From assembly GCA_944470555.2 (NCBI GenBank), contig OX104129.1, forward strand, positions 52,795,998 to 52,859,997: a stretch of DNA of 64,000 bases, written 5' to 3'. Under the pieces are notes generated by a model. The model made no database searches. It saw only the letters and a program-made list of their open reading frames with translations, and was not told the DNA's origin. Source of the DNA: Heterobilharzia americana. Taxonomy: Eukaryota > Platyhelminthes > Trematoda > Strigeidida > Schistosomatidae. Of this stretch, positions 57,193 through 64,000 are shown piece by piece. The position numbers were made by a program, and so were the translations under genes. The first letter of the stretch is position 1, and each line of letters opens with the position of its first letter.

Positions 57193-58079
57193 ATAGTGTA
57201 TACCTAAAGTTAATGTTGCTTGGCTTTTATGCCTTCTTTGAATCTCCCTTAACTCTTACCTGTTTATGTCTACCGTTTTATTTTTTATACTCGCAGAATA
57301 ATCGATAGAATGCAGCCAGCAATTAGGACTGGTTAGTATGATAGGTTACTCTGGAGAATGACCAATTCATGTATAACTAAGAAATAAGAACTTGATTAGG
57401 TCTTAAACATAGCCAGACTCATTCCAGCCAGTATTAAACTTACTATCTCTGTAGAAGAAGTAAATCCTCCCTTCCTGTCAGGTTCTTTTAGTACAAGGTT
57501 AAGACAAGTCTTTACTCTGGTTGACTGGTCTTATTTATAAGTCAACAGTTCTACTTGAAGCTTGTGTGAATAAACCCCATGCTCTTAACATTCATTCACT
57601 GTATTTGCAGAATAAGACAGCGTCATTCCGTTTCAAAGGATTTTCATTCAGCTGTTTTTAACAAACTGAAATCTTAAGACGCTTTGTGTAACGGTGACTA
57701 TACATTTATTTATTCAGGTGTTACACAGCTGACAATGAAATAAGGTGATAGCATTATATTCCAGTTATAGTAATAATAGTAATCACTTTATTCCAGAAAA
57801 TATTTTCGTTGCAATTTGGGATTCTCAGAATGTAATATAGCAACAAAAAATAACACTATCAACAGTAATAATTACAGCACTTAAATAATTTAAATAATAA
57901 TAGTATTGAAGATAATCATATAAAAATGGCTAGAAGATTGAAATGATTGTTTATTTACTGTTATAAATTTGATGAGTAGTTTCTGATCCAGTATATTTTT
58001 TTTCTACATGTGTGCTGGATAAAGTAGGGCTGAATTTTGCATTCAGTCGTATGGAAATAAAAAAAATCTTGTTCTTCCT
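57193..58079. other. Non-coding stretch
   Basis: AT-rich. A short piece near 57300-57345 resembles 6490-6530 (atcgatagaat...cagcaattaggact), a dispersed repeat. No gene supported. Confidence 0.45.
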
Positions 58080-58590
58080 CATTAACTGAGATGGTTTGGA
58101 TACGTACTGTGCATACCGAGCCACCACCTACCTCTTTGTACCATGTTAGGTAAAATTGGATTAGGGTAGAGAAGGGTTCAGGGTGGTCCAATCAAGACGT
58201 GGAACCGGTCGATGAAGTTCATCATTATTTTTATAAGTGGAGAGATACAGACTACCGGGTTCCTCGAAACGAAAGGAATCACTGGTTGAAGTCTCTTGCT
58301 GATTTGGCTGGAAAATCGGTCACAGTGGCGCAGATGCATTCACTCCTAGAATTCTTCTAAAGCCTGGTTATTTGCAATAACCCTCATCTTCAGATTGCTT
58401 ATTCTCCCACAACACTTTGTCTACTTTGATATCAGTCTTTTTCCATCCGCTGTTTTTTGTACTACTGTGAAGTGTGGCAACTTGAACCAATGCACTTATG
58501 TGTGAGGTTCTACGTTTGTTTCGTCTGTCTGTCTGTTTCCTTGAGGAGACTTAAGGAGAGGGTTTTGAATAAAGAGGATGCTCAGTGGCT
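58080..58590 (+). mobile_element. RTE-like family A 3'-end fragment (plus)
   Basis: Plus-strand pieces WFGYVLCIPSHHLP, GGPIKTWNRSMKF and NRSQWRRCIHSLEFF mark the C-terminus and 3' end of family A, with stops in between. It abuts a minus-strand copy of the same family. Confidence 0.7.
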
Positions 58591-58983
58591 GCTAAAATGA
58601 CTGCAGTTAGTTATCTGTTTGAATTCAAATGTCCATCGAATACGGTGTCAATCAGCTGGGCTAGAGGGATACTTCTAACCCTACTGACAGCTTTTATAAT
58701 CCTACACGAAATCACATGTGCCTTTTTTCGCAGAACAGGAACCAGTCGGCACAACAGGTGACGCAAGTTGGGAAAAACCAAACGGGCATCTCTATCCGAG
58801 CTAAGATTTCATCAGCAACCAGCCTGTTCGGTGGGCTGATGCAACTCCCCAAGTAAGTGAAGTGTCGACAAATTCCACCACTTCACTCCCTGTCATTAAA
58901 CTGGGAGTGGTTTTGGAGCATCATCTCATATATAACAGGCGCGTGATACATGCTAAATGTACTCAAATTTCTGCTCAACGCGT

Positions 58984-59505
58984 TCAAAAACCCTGCATTT
59001 TGTCAGCATCTTCACATAGCAGGACAATATCGTCTGCATACTCCAAGACAACCACATGACCCCCAGGGAGTAGATCAGTTCTTGTGAAGTCAGACATACC
59101 TGAGGTTATGTCTATTAGTACATCTATAACTGAGTTCAGTAGGAACAGTGACAGTGGGCATCCTTGGAGGACACTGCTAGTTGTCTTCACTTCTGATGAC
59201 AACTCTCCACAAGGCCTGACACGCCTGCGTGGGTCCGAATAGAGAGCTTTCATTAACGTTATTACTTACTCGATACTTCCTTCAGTTGGATGCTGCCAAA
59301 ACATCTCATGGTCAACAGAGTTTAATACTGCTTTCAGGTTGAGAAATATGGCAAGTATCGGCCACTGGTAAGTATGTCTATGTTCGAGAACTTGTCGGGA
59401 GGTGAAATTATGATCGATGCAACCTCTTTCAGGTTTGAAACCTGCCTGGTTTTCTCGAGGTCCAATTAGCGGTCGGATAACTATGAACACAAGGATCTTG
59501 GACAA
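58984..59505 (-). pseudogene. Family-A reverse transcriptase palm remnant
   Basis: Two open pieces. 59505-59266 has RENQAGFKPERGCIDHNFTS and FLNLKAVLNSVDHEMFW, where the catalytic F-x-D-x-K-A-F-D motif reads FLNLKAVLN, losing the Asp. 59253-58984 has the QGCPLS block and EYADDIVLLCEDADKM with the second active-site motif intact. Confidence 0.8.
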
Positions 59506-59630
59506 AATATTAGTCTAACTAATTCCTCCATGGTTGTCACTTGGAGACCCCTCTCCCTTTTCATAGCTACTGTGATGATCAGTGAAGTCCATCAGTTTGA
59601 CAGCTCTATCTGTAATTTCCATACACCACT

Positions 59631-60404
59631 ACCAAGTTGTCAGAAGAGGCAGCGAAGACGGGACTTCAGGTGAATATAGAGAAGACAGAAGTGATGAAGA
59701 TACCACGCCACCAACAACAACAAACTCCAATCACCATCAATGGGAGAAACTTAAAGGAAGTAACCTCTTTCACCTATCTAGGAAGCACTGTTTCAATCAC
59801 AGGCGGGACAGATGAAGATGTCAAAGTCAGAATCGGAAAAGACAGCAAGACAGGCGTTCATTAGCCTGAAACCAGTGTGGAGATCTTCTGCACTCAGCAT
59901 GTGGAACAAGATCCAGATTTTCAACACCAACCCAGTCAAGTCAGTGCTTCTGTATGGTTCAGAGACTTGGCGCGTTACGAAAGGGATTTCCAATATACTA
60001 CAGACATTCATCAACAACTGCTTACGCTCGCTACTGAAGATCAGATGGCCAGAATAGTCGGAATAAGCAACAAGGAACTCTGCTTGGGAACGAACCAACC
60101 AAGAACCTATCACCCAACAAATATGCTGAAGGAAGTGGAGATGGACTGGATTGGGCATACACTGAGAAGGCCGACTGGGGATATAACGCGTCAGGCCAGG
60201 TACTCGAATGGAATCCCCATGGGAAGCGACGAGTTTGACGTCTGAGGGTGACATGGAGGAGATCGTGTGAGGAGGAAATGAGAGCTTCTGGGCTGTCGTG
60301 GAGCCAGGTTCAAAAGATTTCAGAGAACAGAGTTCACTGGAGACGTGTTACTGAAGCCCTATGTTCCATTAGGAACCCAAGGGACTAATAAATAAATAAT
60401 AATA
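59631..60404 (+). mobile_element. 5'-truncated family-B RTE insertion
   Basis: Starts within ORF2 (SEEAAKTGLQVNIEKTEVMK), continues with FTYLGSTVSITGGTDEDVKV, SVLLYGSETWRVTKG and NKELCLGTNQP, and ends with the CSIRNPRD-like terminus and an AATAAATAATAATA tail. It sits in opposite orientation inside the minus-strand family-A copy, so it inserted later. Confidence 0.8.
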
Positions 60405-61200
60405 TACCTAGTACCTCCGTCACTCTAATCAGCAATTTCCCACCTACATTCTTGAAAACGTCGGGTGACAAACTGTCAGTTATTGCTGCTTTGCATCGTT
60501 TCGGGCTTGATAAAACCTTTTCAACTTCAAGAAGAGTTAGGGGAAAGACTACGTCTCATTCAAGTTCAGGCTGCGTGTTGGGCGAGTTGAACTGTGCTTC
60601 AAAAAGTATTCCACCAAACGTTCTAGAAGGTTATCAGCCTCTTATCCTTTTCGGTGATGGTTTCAATAGACATCTTTTCTTGCTGGTATCCTTAATCAGC
60701 CTAGATAGTTGCCGGGTGTTACTTAACGCCGATAGGTTTCCCATCTCTCTCTCGCTTTTGTCATGCACCACTAATCACGATAGACAGGAAGAATATAGGT
60801 TAATTTACGTTTGAGTTGCTTTTGCTCTTCATCGTGGTCAGAGCCAGCTAGAATCAGCCTTCTCACATCACTGAGCTCGGATGACGTCACTGAAATCCAA
60901 TAACGTTTGCTAACCTTCAGGTGTAGGTTACCATCTGTCTTCATCTCTGTTTCCACAGCAAACTTAATACCACTCCAGGTTTCCTCAGGATGAGCATCAC
61001 TGCCATGTTCAGATAAATGCTCAGCTAACTCCCCCCTAAATATGTACTTGATGTTCGCATCTGTGAGTCGAGCACAGATATGCTTGAATGTTGCATGTTT
61101 CCTGCAACCAGTAAGGCGCAGACATACACTTGCCCATACTAACGCGTAATTGGAGTCCAAAGTAGTACTCTGGAAAGAGCAGCAGTCCTCAACCGATCCT

Positions 61201-62109
61201 CTACGACGATGGCTTATAGCAATGTGACCTGTGTCCATTGTTGGTTTGATATCGGTGGACTGCATGTGAGACAGTATCTCTTCTTATGCTTAGAGTGACT
61301 GTAGGAACAAAATTGTAACAGACGATCGCCGTTGTTGGTTTGCTAGCGTGGCATTCCGTAAATACCTCCAAATGCCTTACCGATTGGCTCAGTATCCCTA
61401 TTTGAGCGTTAAAGTCACCAGCTATTATGACTTCATCTGAACGTTTCGCTTTCCATAACAAGGTTGACAGTTTCTCGTAGAATTCATCCCTTTCATCATC
61501 CGAACTGCAGTCGGTGGCTACGTAGGCGATTACGAACAGGCGTCTGTTGGTTACCAGTTCCTTCCTATTTCTTACATATCTACTCAGTAGAACAGCATAT
61601 AAACGGTTGTCGACTAGTATCCAGTCGAGAAGCACAGTTTCTGTCCTATAGATAAATGATATAGCCGCACCAGCGAGTCCACGAAAGCTAGCCACTGGGT
61701 CTCCGGATACTCGTACGGTGAATTTTGAAGATTCACTACTATGGTCAGGTGAGAACAACTTAATAACCGCACATGGGTCCTGTATACATGTTTCGGAGAC
61801 ATGGCACACATTCATGGCTAGATATTGCAGAGTTCTAGCGAGCGATGCTTGCTGTCCAATTTTACGTACAGTTTGGAGATTGAAAGCTCCAATATGAAAT
61901 CGGTGGTGGGGTCTTAGGAGATTAGGGATGGGTTTTCGATGGTTTCGATCGTTCACGATGGTCGCAGAGTGAGAGGTCGGGGAAAGTGTAAGAGGCTTAA
62001 CACTAGTATCAGGAGATGACGACAAAGGAGGATAGGTTATGTTTGGTTGGGATTTGTGTAGTACTGGAAGCGTGCGAGCCGGTTGACACTTCCGGGTTGC
62101 CCACACCAT
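61201..62109 (-). pseudogene. Family-A AP-type endonuclease remnant
   Basis: 302 codons open. After a Ser/Pro-rich leader, RFHIGAFNLQTVRKIGQQAS (N-x-Q block), VCHVSETCIQ (catalytic Glu block), GAAISFIYRT, RLFVIAYVATDCSSDDERDE and IIAGDFNAQIG (GDxN block) follow in the order of the exonuclease/endonuclease/phosphatase fold of RTE-type elements. It lacks a clear upstream start and the element around it is broken, so I treat it as a relic. Confidence 0.82.
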
Positions 62110-62110
62110 A

Positions 62111-64000
62111 GAAGCCTAATTCTTCTTCAGATAATTGAAAAAAAGAATATTGCGTGACCGTAGAGCCCAAACTACATGTCTGAAGCCGGTCACACACAGC
62201 CTCTTTGAAATTTTACTTTTGAATTCGATTATGAATGAATTTCTGTCTCAGGCATCGGCATGGCGCGGAGTGATGGGAATGTGCTACCTTTTAGGGCTGA
62301 CCTCCAGCCCCCTTTCCATGGGGAAGGCAATATCAACGTGGCACTACTGATCATCCAAGGGCAACATATTACTGTTGTCGCATTATTGTCCAGTCAGCAG
62401 TACGACTTCATCCTCAGACCCCTATCATAGCGTAGGAATTTAGGGTATAGTGGTTACTGCTTTTTGTCTAACCATTATTCAACAGATCTTTATGGTATGG
62501 GAAAGACATCGAGGGGATAAGCGATCCATCGGCATAGATCGTTGGGTCATCGTGACATACAACTACAACCACCACATCAAGGTAGCAGCTATTGGTTGGG
62601 TTGATCTAGAGACAGCAAGACTCACACTACACGGATGAGCGTTTTAGGAATTTACTCACTCCAATGATAGTCTTCATCACAGGTTGAAATCAGTTCCATC
62701 CTAGTTCGGAGCTCCTGAGCAGTGAGTACCCAAAACCTCAGAAGCGATCAAGTACAGGATCATCAGGCTAGTATTTTCAAGTTTTCAAAGGTCCTCCAAA
62801 TGATGTTAGTCCGTGATGAAAACCATCTTGAAATCAGTAAGTCCACACAAAGCAACAATGGAATTACATCCAGTGCCGATAAGTGACTTGTTTCGAGATG
62901 GATTTCTCAATGTTTTAATGAGAAGCTGTGATATGTAGAGTCGAACAAGTCAAAAATGAGTCGGATGCCCACAGATGATGATCGAGCCAAGTGAAGAATT
63001 GACAGAAGTAGGAAAAGTGGACAGCTAGATTCCATTCTAGTGGACGAACCTTTACATATCCACCACAAGACATGACAGTATTGAGCTCTATCTCAAATGG
63101 AGTGTGAAAACATATCATTCCTCTTTATGACCCTTTTGCTTTCAAATCTTTCATCATCTTAATTTATAAGTCTGACCTGATCATATTTTCCCGTTCCATA
63201 TGAAATGCTTTAAGAGGTGATTATATGATTAAACTGATCGAAATGAATAATGCAAATACATCATATTATCTCCGTCTTCTTATCATATTTTGTAAATGCA
63301 TCCTTTCTGTTTGTCTCGCGCTTTCGCACATATTTCATTTTCAATTTTAGTCTGAGTTCGACACGACCTTTCATCGAATACTGACGCGCTTGCACAACTT
63401 CTTTGGAAGTAGAACAAACACTTGGATCCTTCTCAGTTATTTAAATTTTATCGGTGACCAGTGTTAATTCTTATCATAGTATCGCACTTTAGATAAATTC
63501 GGTTTTAACTAACGTTTCACACGTAGCTCAAGAGTTTGGTTTTGATATTTCCGGGCGAATTCCATAGTAATTACATAAAGGAAAATGCATTTGATCATAG
63601 AAAAAGACAAAGATAAAGTCATTCATTAAGCTGTACATTCGTGAATAAATGTTACAGTAGGCAGAACGCCTCAGAGTTATTTCCGGTTAGGCGGTAAATT
63701 ATTGAATGACTAAAGGAAGTTAATTGATACACATTTGGGGTTCAAGTGAGAAAATAAACAAGAGATCATGAAATTAAATGTAATTATGCAATGCAGGTTA
63801 AATCTATAACGCAGTAGGAAAATAAACAAGGGAAAGTTGAATTTGATTTGGATTCTAGAGTGAATTTGATTGAATGGTAGGCGTGGTTGAAAGTTTGCAA
63901 GGTTCATATTTTTATCACTCTAGAATCAGAATCAAACTTCACGTTCCATTTTCTTGATGTCCATTCCAAAGAAAAGACGATAATTCACTTCGTAAGTCCG
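62111..64000. other. Non-coding / repeat-like right edge
   Basis: 62260-62540 resembles 20100-20390, and 62540-62610 resembles the first 110 bases of the window, suggesting a dispersed repeat (possibly a family-A leader). From 62640 on I see AT-rich DNA without a supported gene. Confidence 0.5.
63839..63940. repeat. Imperfect inverted repeat
   Basis: GAATTTGATTTGGATTCTAGAG at 63839 onward is mirrored by CTCTAGAATCAGAATCAAAC at 63919 onward; arms of about 25 bases, loop of about 51. Possibly a small foldback element. Confidence 0.6.

Larger units (their letters stand above)
58591..62110 (-). mobile_element. RTE-like family A copy (minus), interrupted by a family-B insertion
   Basis: Read on the minus strand: endonuclease (62109-61201), linker (61265-60771, HLSEHGSDAHPEETW and KRYWISVTSSELSD), RT N-terminal part (to about 60405), then after the insertion at 59631-60404, RT fingers and palm (NQAGFKPERGCIDHN, FLNLKAVLNSVDHEMF, QGCPLSLFLLNSVIDV, EYADDIVLLCEDADKM) and HFTYLGSCISP near 58860. 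The YADD box is intact but stops and frameshifts break the ORF. The extreme 3' end in this orientation is missing. Confidence 0.85.

Noticed and set aside
1..64000. Hammerhead ribozyme (Sm-alpha type) or spliced-leader RNA gene
   Set aside because: I looked for the CTGATGA...GAAAC core and for a spliced-leader-like exon with a GT donor on both strands and found no convincing match by eye.

Overview
The window looks like repeat-rich DNA from a metazoan with spliced genes, most consistent with a blood fluke (Schistosoma or a relative). This is inference. It rests on an intron-rich NUP88 gene packed with retrotransposons, on RTE-, CR1- and Ty3/Gypsy-type elements of the kinds known from schistosomes, on AT-rich unique DNA, and on a metazoan-type U6 snRNA. 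Nothing bacterial or viral was seen.

Region 1 (about 1.8-27.3 kb, minus strand) holds one host gene, nucleoporin NUP88. Seven coding exons could be placed with GT/AG splice sites and mutually consistent phases: 27262-26858, 19708-19255, 14340-14083, 9278-8844, 4601-4247, 3107-2945 and 2044-1801. They give about 771 codons. The last coiled-coil exon(s) were not found and probably lie beyond the left edge. The introns are full of degenerate RTE-like elements, a Gypsy relic at 9.6-12.6 kb, foldback repeats, and two same-orientation duplications of part of the gene's own exon 5 with its flanking intron.

Region 2 (27.8-36.8 kb) is mobile DNA: a decayed full-span RTE-type element (plus), a CR1-like relic (plus), and a Ty3/Gypsy element arranged as a 1.36-kb-arm palindrome with a 5' LTR at both outer ends.

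Region 3 (38.8-56.0 kb) is the most striking part. Twelve tandem units of about 0.92-1.0 kb each carry a U6 snRNA sequence on the minus strand. A young Ty3/Gypsy element (45.6-51.25 kb, minus) splits the array into blocks of 7 and 5 units. The U6 copies look identical to each other and keep the 5' stem, the ACAGAGA box and the 3' internal stem-loop. They lack the usual run of T at the 3' end and any obvious TATA box upstream, so it is open whether they are expressed.

Region 4 (56-64 kb) has no host gene I can support. It holds a small inverted-repeat element, a solo LTR matching the Gypsy relic in NUP88 intron 3, and nested RTE-type elements.
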